NCBI RefSeq assembly: GCF_963678635.1
Contig: NC_087067.1
Span: forward strand, 41,816,696-41,880,695
Source of the DNA: Symsagittifera roscoffensis
Lineage: Eukaryota; Xenacoelomorpha; Acoela; Convolutidae
Length of the DNA stretch: 64,000 nucleotides
Direction: 5' to 3'
The notes beneath the pieces were generated by a model, which saw only the letters and a list, made by a program, of their open reading frames with translations, did not search any database and had not been told where the DNA came from. Every line of letters starts with the position of its first letter. Position 1 is the stretch's first letter. Below, in pieces: positions 43,201-54,341 of the stretch. A program made the position numbers and the translations under genes.

Positions 43201-46200
43201 GTATTTTGAAGACAAGAAAAAGCACCTGGTTGAGCTAAAATATCAAATCATTTTGTGTTTGAGCAGAAATAGTTAGGATTTGATCACCTTGTTTTTAACC
43301 TTTGAGGTAACTTTTTTTCGGTTAAACTTAAAAACAACAACACCCACTCAAATAACACAAATCTTTTCCTAAAAAAGTCTTTTAGAGCCCTTAAAACTTT
43401 GGATTTATAAAGTTAACGAAGCAACTTAACATGAAAGTTTATAAAGCAAAAGCAAGGCGTTGGTTCTACGTGAAAAAAGCGCATATTATGATCTATAATT
43501 GGCTTGCATACGGTCCTAAAACTAGATTAAAGAAAAATACCTAAAAGTTTAGTTTTTTCTAATTTTTACTCTTTTTTGTTCTGATTTCAGGCACTTCAGG
43601 CAATTCCTCTTTCAATCGAAATCAGTCATTCTCAAACGGCAAAGTATTCAACCCGCACTTCAGTCAAACAACGGCAGATTCTATCGCTTCCCAAAGCAAC
43701 AATTTTCTCCCCCATTTTGGACCAGAATCTAGCAGTACCCTAAATGACTCATCACTTTTCCCCCAGCTGAACCAAGCCAAAACAGACCAGGGTTCACTGG
43801 GTTCAAGCACAGGTGCTCCTAATATGGACTACTACCAGTTGCTGGAACTGACGGCTGTCGGCTATCCCTGGAAATTAGGGGGAGCTGGACCGAACTTCGC
43901 CAACCCCAATGGAAGATTGGGAGCTGGCATTCAGAGTGCAAAACAATATACAGGCGCATCAAATAATTGTAAGTCTATGATATGAATCATAAAGTCTTAA
44001 AAACCTAATTTTTCAACATATGAGTGTCAATTTTTCAGTCTGATAGTCTAAGTTTTTCTGAAAACATTTCCGAAATTGGTATACAAAATGGAACACGATA
44101 TCCGTGCAAGATATATATTTTAGGTTATCGAAAATTATTTCAGCTCAGAAAATAACCTTTGTTAGTTTAAAAACTATGTACTATCTCCTCTACCATGTAA
44201 AATTGTCTACATCACTATCGAATCGATTAAAATAAGTATAAATTGCAATCGAATGTGATCAATTTGATAGTAAAAAAAATCCATTATTTAGCGCATAAAA
44301 ATAAACTAGCTTGTTGAACTGTAGATTTTACTTGCGATAATCGATTGCAATCTTAGTTTTGCCAATGCGGGTCATGTTTCAGATGACTATTTCAAAACAG
44401 CGGCCCAATTCTATGCCTCAGCCAACTCATATGCGCACTCAACCCCTGCGAACATCTCTGGACTGGCACTGAACAACTTCCAGGGAGAATCCAACAACAA
44501 CCCTTCTTCACTGAACGACTCTTCATCATTTGCTGAAGGATTGAGACCGGCCGCCTTTTCGGCTAATAGTCAGTTTAACACACCTTACTCGAATGCACTT
44601 CAGGTTCCGACATCTGCAGTGCAGTTGAGTCCCGGTGTCTCGCAATGTTCTTCGGAACCTCACCCGGCGTCTTTGTTCAACATGTTTGCGGCATCGTATG
44701 CCTACAATAACCCATGTCTGCACGGCGCCTTCAAAACAGCCCCAGATGGCTCCTCGTTCTACGCGAGCGGAATGGCTGCTCTGCGCTACTACCCGTCAGC
44801 AGCAGGTGGAATTCATTTGGCTTCGACAAAACGCAAAGGCAAGTTTCATTGATCTCATTTTTGTCATCATTTTGACCAAAAAATGCACGGTTCCAAAGCA
44901 ACTGTTAAAAATAAAGATGAAATAATTTGAAAGATTTGAAAGCATGGATAGGACCGACAAAATCTTATTGAAACTTTGTTTACAGACTTACTAATAATTC
45001 GAATTTGTCAGATAAATTCGGTTCTTTGGATATAACACAGTTTCCTACCCATATGTCCAATCAAGAAGAAACAACACCAAATGGCTAAATCATCCATTTA
45101 AACAGCTTAAATATGAAAATACAAAAATAAATTTAATTATCAAAACTTTATCTGAAAAATTTTGTTTTTATGCATGGTGAATAAAAAAAAGGCTACATTG
45201 GCTTCATATACTCCTAATAACAAAATTCACAGCTGTGGTCTTTTTTCGCTTAGTAGCCTGGAAGTTATGATGGTAAAGGTATAATGCCAAAAATTATCCA
45301 GGAACTTAGGTTTTTGATATAAGAAAAAGAAAGATATCATTTTTCTTTGTTTAGATTTTGAAAAGGAATGCGTTAATTGTGGCACCACATCAACACCCCT
45401 CTGGCGTCGGGGGGCTGGGGGCCAGTACCTGTGCAATGCCTGTGGTCTTTACCAGAAGATGAATGGCACCAACCGACCTCTGGTTCGACCCAAGAGAAGA
45501 GTCACCCTTTCTAAGAAGACGGGCACGCTGTGTAGTAATTGCAACACTTCTGTGACTACATTATGGCGTCGCAATGGGAGCGGACAGCCTGTGTGTAATG
45601 CGTGTGGACTCTACTTCAAACTTCATTCGGTAAATAACACTTAATTCATTAAGAAAAAACAATACAGGCAAAGAAAAGCTTCGCAGCAATTTCGAATTAA
45701 CTTAAAAATAAAACTGAAAGATAGTAGACAGAAAGAGAGGCGGAAACTTTAAAACGAACCAGCTATTTGAAAAAAAAAGTGATCTACAAAAATGTTTGAC
45801 GTTTTTCTCGAGAGAAATTCATATTGAGGAAAACAAGTTGAGAAACACAAACGTCAGCGTTTAAAAAGGAATCAGAAAAATTTACCGAGCGGAAATTAGG
45901 CCGACAAAAAATGAGCAGCCGCACGCCTGTTGAGTCGAAGTTTTGAGCAGAAGCACAGCGGAAACATCACACCATACTTCGCATTACAAACGACGCAATA
46001 TAAAGTAACTACATAAAATAAGCCGGATCAACCGTACATTTCCCCCTAAGTGCCCTACCGTAGAATGCCCTCCCCAAGCATGTATTAAATCTGAAAATTG
46101 ATTCTGTATGAAATATGCATTTCATGAAATAGCGCAAATAAAATTGATAACTGATTTGTAAATTTTTGTATGCGGGATTGCATTTTTATTGCTAGTAATT

Positions 46201-49023
46201 GCCTAGATTAATGTTTCAATTCAATTTTTTTCAGTAAAACGCTTAATTTTGAAAGGCTATTCTCAAAGTTAAATAAAAAAATCCATTTTTTCTCCCCCCC
46301 CCCCCAATTTGATTTGGCGTGGGGGGGGGGGGAATTGAACGGTTGATCCAATAAGCCAAAACAATTGAAAACGAATAAACTGTATACACAAAATGAAGGA
46401 AAAAATATAAAGGAAATATAGAAGCTCAGAGCTGGTAAATTTAAAAATCGCAGGAAATATGCAAAAATCTTTTCAATTGAAGTAAAAAATGCTGAAATCA
46501 GACCCTCTATGTTTTGGAAGGTAAGTCCAAAAAAATAAGCAGATGAATCAGTGGCACGCCCAGAGTTAATTTTTTTTTTGGGCGGGGGGAGCGGTTTTTC
46601 GAAAAAAATTGAAAATTTTGTCGACATTTTTTTGAAAGAAAAACAGTCTAAAAATATTTGACCAAAAAAATGCGTTTTTTCAGCGCGTCCTCTCCCCTCA
46701 AAATTACTTATAATGGCGCTAAAGGCGCATTTTGAAAATTTTTGATGTTGGTCAGCCAAAAAATGATCTCGTAAAATTATACCAAAGGGGGACCTGCATT
46801 GGAGTTCCATGAAAAAAATCGATTATAATTGAGTTTCCTTGTCAGTGTCCACAAAAAAGAAAATAAATCGAATATAATCAATTAAAACTGGATTATAATA
46901 TTACTGTTCTTCGAGGCAACAAAATCCTTTTTTCATCCATTGTAATCAAATTATTTTCACTTTTGTGGACACTGACAATGAAACTAAATTATAATCGATT
47001 TTTTTCTACTTTTCTGAGATGCGAATTTCAACGTACAAAAAGTCTTTTCTACGTTTTAAATTAAAGTTGGTTACGCTGGTTACTTGTTGTTCCATTGAAT
47101 TTTTTTCTACCTAACTATTACCCCCCTAGCGTTTGCCCATTTACAACAACCCCCCCCCCCTCCCCCCCCCCCCAACTTAACTTAAGGTGGGGGTGGGTTC
47201 AGGTGGGGGTTTGTTAATAATTCATTTATAATGGATTCAAAATGAACTATAATGCATTTTGTTTTGGCGAGAAAAAATGGATTTAAATCCATTTTTAGTC
47301 CAATTTTGTTGTCTGAACGTAACATGGGAATCGATTATATCTACAACATTATAGACCACGAAAATCCAATATAATCGATTTGTGGGGATAAATGCGGGGA
47401 TCCTTTGGGAAAAATTTGGCAACCAAAATTGAAGGAGAGAATCTTCGCCCCCCTCCTCGGCACACTACTGAGATTAATGATTGTAAGACTATTATAGTTA
47501 CCAATAATTGGACAATTGGACCCTACCGTTGCGCTAACGCTAAACGAGAAGTTTGAGTATGAAATTTGATATATTATTAAAGTAAAATGAAGAGTACAGC
47601 AGAAAAATCGTGAATTTTTTAAAAGTCTAGCACCCAGTTGCAAAACTTTGGGTTATGGTAAAAGTAACTGTGAAATGTATAATCTTAGCCAGGTTTTTAT
47701 GAAATTGCATACAATATAAACATTATAAACCCAAAAAACTATTAGAACGAGTTTTCTATGATTGGACTCTAGACAAAAGTAGATGGGAAAAAAACTAAAT
47801 TCAATGTCAAAATTTGAGCACAAAAAGTTCCTCCGATTACAAAGCTTTAAATAGAAAAATCATAAAATCATAAAAATAAATAAATATAAATATTGGAAAA
47901 ATGCAAAAATTATTTTAAATTTTTTTCTTAATTTTCCCTCAATTTTTGTGAGTAAACAAGAATTGATTAGGTTAAAAGACTGCGAGAACTGGATGGTATT
48001 CTATCTAAATTGAATTCTGACAAAAGTTATCGACATAATTTGAGGATGAAGTTATCGACATGATAAGTGGATATCGATATGGTTTAATTTTGGACATGAT
48101 TTTTGTCAACCTTATTTTAGGTTGATCAAATTGATTTTCTAATCGCTCCCAGAACACTAAAAAGACCCTATTTTCACCAAAATTTTTGGGCCACGGGCAA
48201 AATTTTGTTTTGAAGCAAACAGGCCAAACAAGGCGTTTTTAGACACCAAAAAAGGAACGCGCTCCCCTTCAAAATTTGTATGTATTGGTGCCCAATGCGC
48301 CTTAAAAACTTTTAAGGTTGGTAGGATGGGTCAAATCCATGGGGGGGCGGTGGGGGGATGAGTGCTTTCTGCTTCCCTAAATCCGCCACTGGTTCCTACC
48401 TGTGAAGTGGTTGGAATAAAAATTTACTGACTAGGTAAGCAGTGGAATTTTGAAATCCGTTTGTTTGAAAATCCGGTACGCACATTTGTTTCATTTTTGA
48501 ATACTAGCAAAAAAAATCGAAATTCAAAATGTCTACTATTAACTACATTTTTTTAATTCAATACAACAATTTTGATTGAATTCGATAGTTTTTTTGAGAT
48601 TTTTTTGAGTTTCTGATCAAATGCCGCACCCAACTATTATAACCGACCTTAGTTTTACGAGGCTTACATTTTTTTCAGGTTGACAGGCCGATTTCACTAA
48701 AGAAAAACAACATCCAAACGCGGAACAGAAAAGCGGCCATCAAACTCGGAAGTTCCGCCTTCACTACACACGAGACTACACACTTCGGAGGAGACATAAA
48801 ACCTCCCGGATATAACCCCCACCACATGGCGCTATCATCTTTCCCGGGTGGTTTCGGCACCCCCTCAAATGGGGCAGGGGCAGTAGCTGCTCAGAATATG
48901 TTTAACTCAGTCCACATGCACCATCCGGCAGGAACGGCAGCGGCGTCGTTCTTGGCGATGGGATCCAACGCAGCGTCGTTCATGCCGACTCCTAGTGTAA
49001 TGGCACAGAATAGATTATATTAG
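40239..49023 (+). CDS. GATA-type transcription factor, five coding exons
   Basis: Exons 40,239-40,548, 43,591-43,968, 44,383-44,838, 45,355-45,629 and 48,679-49,023 join in frame (1,764 nt, 587 residues plus stop), with intron phases 1, 1, 1 and 0. Introns 1, 2 and 4 are GT-AG and intron 3 is GC-AG. Two zinc fingers each have C-x2-C-x17-C-x2-C: C387/C390/C408/C411 and C441/C444/C462/C465. The linker ([13 protein letters not shown]) is of the animal GATA1/2/3 type, as is the tail after finger 2 (IQTRNRK). The 380 N-terminal residues are Ser/Asn/Ala-rich and poorly conserved, as in other GATA factors, and probably activate transcription. The protein binds WGATAR sites in the nucleus and controls cell fate. 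Orthology within GATA1/2/3 cannot be resolved. An upstream non-coding exon is possible. Confidence 0.92.
40549..43590 (+). other. GATA intron 1
   Basis: 3,042 bases, donor GTAAGT, acceptor TCTGATTTCAG. AT-rich, with no gene or bounded repeat recognised inside. Open frames at 41,830-42,147 (minus) and elsewhere have no coding character. Confidence 0.8.
44839..45354 (+). other. GATA intron 3 with GC donor
   Basis: The donor reads AAAG|GCAAGT and the acceptor CTTTGTTTAG. Only this junction keeps the frame ([12 protein letters not shown]) into the first finger. GCAAGT is the usual strong context for the rare GC-AG class, and no alternative GT donor nearby preserves the frame. Confidence 0.85.
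45355..45629 (+). CDS. GATA exon 4: both zinc fingers
   Basis: Ninety-one codons holding both fingers: [19 protein letters not shown]... and [19 protein letters not shown]..., each ending with CNACGLY. The basic tail of finger 2 continues in exon 5. In vertebrate GATA1/2/3 genes the two fingers are on separate exons; here one exon encodes both, which suggests loss of the inter-finger intron (comparison from general knowledge). Confidence 0.85.
46549..47470 (+). mobile_element. hAT MITE with nested insertion
   Basis: Left part 46,549-46,799 matches the 38.6-kb family member (ACCAAAAAAATGCGTTTTT, AGCGCG, TAATGGCGCTAAAGGCGC, CCAAAGGGGGACC). The right part near 47,395-47,470 matches its 3' end (TCCTTTGGG, CGCCCCCCTCCTC). 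Flanks AGATGAAT (46,541-46,548) and AGATTAAT (47,471-47,478) are an 8-bp duplication with one mismatch. The middle holds a foreign MITE at 46,811 and further unrelated sequence. Confidence 0.65.
46811..47006. mobile_element. MITE with 46-bp terminal inverted repeats
   Basis: The ends GAAAAAAATCGATTATAATT... through GTCAGTGTCCACAAAA and the reverse complement of TTTTGTGGACACTGAC... through GATTTTTTTC pair over 46 bases with two mismatches. Element length is 196 bp. No coding capacity, and the target duplication is unclear. It is nested in the hAT element. Confidence 0.8.
48110..48391 (+). mobile_element. hAT MITE remnant
   Basis: Matches the inner and right parts of the family (GGTTGATCAAATTGATTTTC, AACACTAAAAAGACCC, GCGCGCTC-like segment, then AAATCCGCCACTG at the right end). 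The left end is missing or too diverged, and no target duplication is found. Confidence 0.6.
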
Positions 49024-49211
49024 ACAAAACTTCCAGACTTCAAACCAAGTTTCCAGTTTAAGCACCAGAATCTTCTCGTGACTCTAATTTTCTTGGGTCA
49101 CACTAAATTTTCTAATTTACACACTAAAGAGCTACTTGTGAATCTTGAAAATTCAGGTTAAGTTTTAAAAAATTACTCAAAAAAAGTTTATCAATTTATC
49201 TTAAAAAATGC

Positions 49212-49295
49212 CTCAGCTTTTTGAATTACTTAGTAATTTTAATAACTTTTCGACTCAGCTTTTTGAATTACTAAGTAATTTTAACAATTTTTTGA
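49212..49295 (+). repeat. 42-bp tandem duplication
   Basis: Two adjacent 42-base units beginning CTCAGCTTTTTGAATTACT, with a few differences. They lie about 190 bases after the GATA stop, probably in its 3' UTR. Confidence 0.85.
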
Positions 49296-49796
49296 CTTTG
49301 ACAGATAATAACGGGGAAAAAAGATTGTGCGTGAAATAAATGTGCGTGAAAAAAAAAGTTTTTTTTTCCTGGAAGCTTGGTCCCCGAGATTTTTTTCAAC
49401 AGACTCTACAATTAACTTCAAGTTGTGTAAAAATCACATCAGAATTTCAAACAATAGGTTGATTTAAGATTGATTTAAAGTTATTTTATTCTGAAAAAAT
49501 TGCACAAAATATTTTATTTGCATTTCTGTTCAGTTTTAATGTTGAGTAATATTTTCACAAATCGAAATAAAGATTACTTTAAGTTTGAGTTTTTAGATAA
49601 GCAATGTTCTGATCCAATTTTTTCAAGCAAAAAAACTTTCAAGCCAAAAACCCGTGGTTGACGTTGAACTTATTTGCAGATGAAATAACATCAAACACTT
49701 CATCCATCTTTTTTTTTTCGATCGACCTAATTAATATTCTGAGCTCTCCCGACACACTGAAAAAGCTACTCTGATAAAGCGACTGATACATCAAAA

Positions 49797-49941
49797 CAGG
49801 GGGTGGATCTAGGGATTTTCTCGAGGGCGGCAGATTTTTGGAAAAAAAACCCGTTTTGGTTGGTGGGAGGGTCAAATCCCTGAGAAAGCGTGCGACCCCT
49901 CCGGCCCCTTCTGCTCCAACTCCGCCCTAAATCTGCCAACG
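49797..49941 (+). mobile_element. short hAT MITE copy
   Basis: Starts CAGGGGGTGGATCTAGGGAT and ends TAAATCTGCCAACG, a decayed form of TAAATCCGCCCCTG. Flanks CATCAAAA and CATCAATA form an 8-bp duplication with one mismatch. The interior is collapsed to 145 bp. Upstream at 49,680-49,770 is further family-like sequence (CGAC.TAATTAATATTCTGAGCTCTCCCGACACACTGAAAAAG). Confidence 0.6.
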
Positions 49942-50034
49942 CATCAATATACAGAATGACAAGCCAGTCTACAAAAAAATAAGAAGATAGCTACTAAAAC
50001 ATAAAAAATGTTGGACAAAAGATTTTGGTGCATA

Positions 50035-50341
50035 TACAAAACAATCCCATACGAAACAGTCCAATATAAAATAGTCCAAAAAATTATGTAATGAAGGAAA
50101 AAACGGTCCAATGCAAAACAGTCCGCTTGGGGCGATAACCTGTTCTAAACTTCGTATTAAGTCCTCCCTCTGTTAGCAAGCTCGCAACACGTTGGCGCGG
50201 CTTCGGCGGCCACTATTTTCTTTGTTATGTTTGTTGAACAAAGGACATTTCTCGGCCTATCGGTTTGTTGAAACAATTATTAATTGGGACTGTTTTTCGG
50301 ACTTTTTTGTATCGGACTGTTTTGCATGGGACTGTTTTGTA
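50035..50341. mobile_element. MITE with repeat-built inverted termini
   Basis: Both ends consist of imperfect tandem copies of a roughly 17-base unit (ATACAAAACAGTCCC-like at the left, the reverse complement GGGACTGTTTTGTA at the right), giving long composite inverted repeats. A GC-richer core (GTTGGCGCGGCTTCGGCGGC) lies at about 50,193-50,212. No open frame. The target duplication is unclear. Confidence 0.7.
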
Positions 50342-51595
50342 CAGAAACGAAGAATTTGAATAAACGAATTCTATCAATTTTTATATATGTGTGACCTCAT
50401 TGGAACCAAAACATGTAGAAAAAAAAAAAAAAATTAAAAAAAAAAAAATTAATAATGCGAAAAAAATGTAGTTACCGATCACGAGACAACAGTTGCCCTC
50501 GAATGTGTAACCAAGAATTACCGGTAATTAAGCAAATAGCACAGAGTGATTCGAGCAAAAAATCATAAATAATTAATTAAATCATTTAAAAAAATAGAAG
50601 AACACGTTTTTTTTTCAGATTCTCTGTTGGTTTTTCAGGCTGTGGGCGAGGGCTTAACTATGTATTAAACTGCAAGATTTTATTTTAGTTAAATTTAGCT
50701 CAAATAATAAAAAAAATCATAGTGACACTACAGAGGTTCATTGCTTATTCCCTTGCTGGTTCTTTCAAATCGGTGTCATCTGTTCAAACAAAAACAGAAA
50801 TTATCAGCCCTTCAATCCCAACACTCACAGATTTTTTTGATAGTTTTTGAAATCAGAGGCAGAAGCAACAGCGCATTAGTCTTAACCAAGTCCGAATTTC
50901 TTAGAAGTACCTAAATTCGAACAAAAACCAATCCACGCCTCAATTCTTTTCCCACGCCACTCTAAAAAGGAATGGTCGGATCAAAAATATTGAAACATGA
51001 AATCGGGCAACTCAAAACTAAGGTAAATTTTAAATACGAATTTAAAAAACGCAATTTCCCAGGACCACTCTAAGCATTTACAGTGCTTCTAAAAATTTGT
51101 TCAAAAACCCTAATAATCATCAATTAGATTGCAAGCCCAAACAAGGAACTGGATTTTTTGTCTATCGGCGGCGTTACCATATCAGTCCGACTTCAAATGG
51201 ATTTGCCGAAAGCTAATAACCACAAACTTTTTTTCGATTTTTCCAAAGAAAGTAGCAAAAATAGTTAAGTCTCTACAAATTCCTCTGAAATAAAACTAAA
51301 ATAGTGTTTTCGTTCTGTGAACCGCGGAAATCTATCAAAAACTATTTAGCAGGTCTAAAGATATTATCAAGTCATTGTAAGACACGTTTTAGATTTCTAC
51401 GGTTCTAATTTAATTAGCCGGACAAAACGAAAAACATTCAAAACTTTAAACACGTTTTTCAAATTGGGTCTCGATTAGACAAAAAGAGAAGAAAGCAAAA
51501 GTTGCTTAGATTTTTACAAAAATTAATTTGCTAAAATTTGTTTTGCGATAACAGCAAAAAAAAATTAAACTAGAAATAACTAGTGAAAAAATTAT

Positions 51596-51874
51596 ATCGC
51601 AAGAAATCTCTTACACAACGCAACAAAATTGTAGAAGAGTAAACCTTCATGATTTCGCTCACAACGTTTAAAGTTTGTTTTCACCAAAGATTATGAGTTT
51701 TGTCTAGTAAAATGACTACCCCACTATATTCTACTACATGGATTATGAGCTGTGTATAGTAAAATGACTATCCTACTATTTGGCTGTCAAGCAGAATTAT
51801 ATTCTCTTAAACAGATTTTTGCAGATTTTACTCTTCTAGAAAATTGTTGGGCTGTGTAAGAGGCTTCTTGCGAT
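51596..51874. mobile_element. MITE with 48-bp terminal inverted repeats
   Basis: The left end ATCGCAAGAAATCTCTTACA... to AGAAGAGTAAA pairs with the right end TTTACTCTTCT... to GTGTAAGAGGCTTCTTGCGAT over about 48 bases, with a few mismatches and small gaps. Inside, a roughly 40-base segment beginning GATTATGAG is repeated at 51,689 and 51,741. Confidence 0.8.
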
Positions 51875-52149
51875 TTACTTTTGAAAATGAATTGTTTTAG
51901 TTGAAAAGTAATTAACTAAGTCTTGATTAACTAAAAAAGCCAAAATTACCCATTTTTAGGGGAAATTTTCAGCATACTAATTCTAGTAAAATCCTAGGCA
52001 ACTTTTGCGGTCTTATCTTTTGTCTAATCTTAACCCAGTTTGAGAAAAACACTTTTGTTCAAACTTTGTTCGTTTGGTCCGGATAAAATTCTGTTCGTTT
52101 GCATTGCTGAGCAGAGGCATTTTTTACGAGTACTGTCTATTGTTTGCTT

Positions 52150-52305
52150 CTTTTGAAGTAAAAATCAGTCAAACTGTTGTAGACATGAAGCTAGATATGA
52201 AGTAAAAGCGCTTCCTCGCATACTATCATTTCTTTGGCCGGGAATCAAACATAGGACCTGACAGTCTCAAAGCTATGGCCTTACCGCTAAACTAAGTGCT
52301 CCAAT
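52150..52305 (-). mobile_element. tRNA-derived SINE, copy 1
   Basis: On the minus strand the head reads as a tRNA: A-box-like TTAGTTTAGCGGTAAGGCC (about 52,292-52,274) and B-box-like TGTTTGATTCCC (about 52,251-52,240). A body follows (GAAAGAAATGATAGTATGCG, GAAGCGCTTTTACT, TCTAGCTTC). The same head and body, in the same order, recur at 56,455-56,650. No poly(A) or simple-repeat tail is obvious. Confidence 0.65.
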
Positions 52306-52739
52306 CAACTCAGTGCTCTCCTCTTAGTTAACTCAAAGTTAGCGTAATTTCGTAATTTTTGGCAAAAAATCTGAAATCACGACTTTCTTAAGTTCCAAAT
52401 AACAATCTGAATGCCATGTCTGAAATTACAATATGAGTTTCAGAGTAAATTTTTTGTTAATGATCTGAAATTACAATTTTATAAAATCTCAAATTACGAT
52501 CAAATTTTTATGTCCGAATAGAATAAACAATCTAAAGTTTCGATCTTAAATGGGTTATAAAAAGTTAAATTAACGATTGGGTTTTTCAAGAATGGGTTAT
52601 TTCAGATCTATTGTTTTTCATGGTTATTGCAGATCTGAAAACATCTGAAACAGATCTTAACTTCAAAATAAATTTAAATTTACGAACAAAATTCTATTTC
52701 TACAAATCAACTGTTTGCCATTTTGACTCGACATTTCGT

Positions 52740-54341
52740 TTATTTTTCCTCTTTATTTTTTTTATTCACCTTCTCAAGTACAAAATTAAATAGTTCGAAC
52801 GCGTACATTCCGATAACAGTGAAGATCATGCAGAATGCTCCTGCACTTGTGGTCAGGGCCGCCAGGAGGGCAGGTCCAGGGCAGAAGAAACAAGTTCCCC
52901 AGCCAATTCCAAAAATAATAGTACCCGCAAATAGTTTCCAGTCCAATTTCGTATTATTACATGGCAAGTGGTATTCATCGGCCAAAATTGGTTTTTCCTT
53001 TTTCTTTCTGAGAATCAATTGAAAAGATATCAGGTTGAACCCAATGGCGCCTATAAGAACCATCATTAGCGTAATGTCCCAGTTTTTGTCAAAGACGAGA
53101 AAGTTCCGCACTTTCGAGGGTCGCGACATTCCCGAAAGAGATAAACCCATTCCGAATACAAAACCGAGAGAGAATTTGATGACGTTATGTATAAGTTCAC
53201 GTGCAAGGTGTTCAGCTCCTTCAACTACGAAGCTGATGATCCACGCGGCAATCATGATTGCGATAATTATAGCTAGAGTGACCCCCACTACAAGTGAGGT
53301 TGTTTCTCGTTCGAATGATTCGCGGGCTTCTTCTAGTCGCTGTAACTCAAAAAAGTCTGAAACAAATTTGCGGTGTAGTTGCGCTTGAAACTTCAATTAC
53401 ATTGCTTATTAACACGTACAAAAATTAACACGTACAAAAACATTCGACAAATACACCAATCGCTGAAATAGATTTTTCTCAGGTCGCTCCAAATTTATAT
53501 TCGGCTCGCCCCTCCAAACTGATATCTATAGGTTCCCAAAACGCATTTAGAAAAATTATAGGGTTACTTGGCAGGAAACAGATGTCGTAAAATATAATCA
53601 AAAAGGGGTTTAATCTCTAACATGGAGGCGTCCGCTTAAGCTATTGAGTTTTTGTCCTGGATTTTGCTCTCGCAAATCATGTCAATCTTGAACACGATAA
53701 GCGAGGTCATTTTTAAAAAACCTGCTGCAAATTGTACAGAAATGAGCAAAAAACACAAACACGAACGCTATGTTACTGATTTTTGAAAGTTTTCCTGCTC
53801 CCGATCGAGCTTTAAGCAGATTATAAGAACCGCAAAACTGATGCCGATCAGGCAAAACCAATGAAGTAAATAACTAACCAGTGTGATGAAGAATATTCGC
53901 TGTCACGAGAGCCATTCCGAAAAAACAGCCGACAGCCACAAAAGAGCGAAGTGAAAGTCGTGGAAGACCCGAGATGCCATGTCCACTCGTGCACCCATTG
54001 CCTAATCGGGTCCCGAAGCCGACTAGAAACCCACCAATCAGAAGTCGAAACGCATTCGGGGACGACCAATCGGGATCATACAACTCCACAGTCCGGGAAG
54101 CCACTTCAAGTTCTCTCGTGTTAAATACAAGAGCAAATATGAGAAAAGCAGACATCATTCCGATAAGGAAGGTCAACTTCCAGATAAGACCAGATCTGAG
54201 CCGAAGGGTCAAAGAAGTCGAAACGAACCCACTCACTCCAGTGAGGGCTCCAAAAAGTAGAAGATTCAAGGTTGAACTGATACCAAGCAGAAGTCCGCCA
54301 ACAAATCCATTGATAACGTCGATAGCGCCAAAATTTACCAT
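52740..54341 (-). CDS. YeeE/YedE-family sulfur-compound transporter, two exons
   Basis: Exon 1 is 54,341-53,879 and exon 2 is 53,356-52,740, joined in phase 1 (donor GTTAGT, acceptor TTTGTTTCAG) to give 359 residues. Around nine hydrophobic spans are visible. Family signatures are present: GNGCTSGHGISG (residues 114-125, Cys117), FGMGLSLSGMSRPSKV (about 222-237) and FGIGWGTCFFCPGPALL (Cys309 and Cys313). Bacterial YeeE/TsuA imports thiosulfate through a Cys-lined path, and those positions correspond to Cys117 and Cys313. The residues linking the halves (about 155-175) are charged and cytosolic-like. The family is mainly bacterial, so an animal copy is notable, but the intron and AT-rich context argue against contamination. 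The first in-frame ATG was chosen (AAAAATGG). Confidence 0.88.
53357..53878 (-). other. intron of the YeeE/YedE-family gene
   Basis: 522 bases. It contains traces resembling the hAT MITE right half (GGAGGCGTCCGC near 53,625) but no clear ends. Confidence 0.75.

Larger units (their letters stand above)
45630..48678 (+). other. GATA intron 4, loaded with transposon insertions
   Basis: 3,049 bases, donor GTAAAT, acceptor T-run then CAG. It contains a hAT element (46,549-47,470) with a nested MITE (46,811-47,006), another hAT remnant (about 48,110-48,391), and C- and G-homopolymer runs (46,297-46,332; 47,150-47,173). Confidence 0.8.

Noticed and set aside
46297-47173. Runs of C and G (for example 46,297-46,332 and 47,150-47,173)
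   Set aside because: Simple homopolymer tracts around transposon insertions; no further structure was seen.
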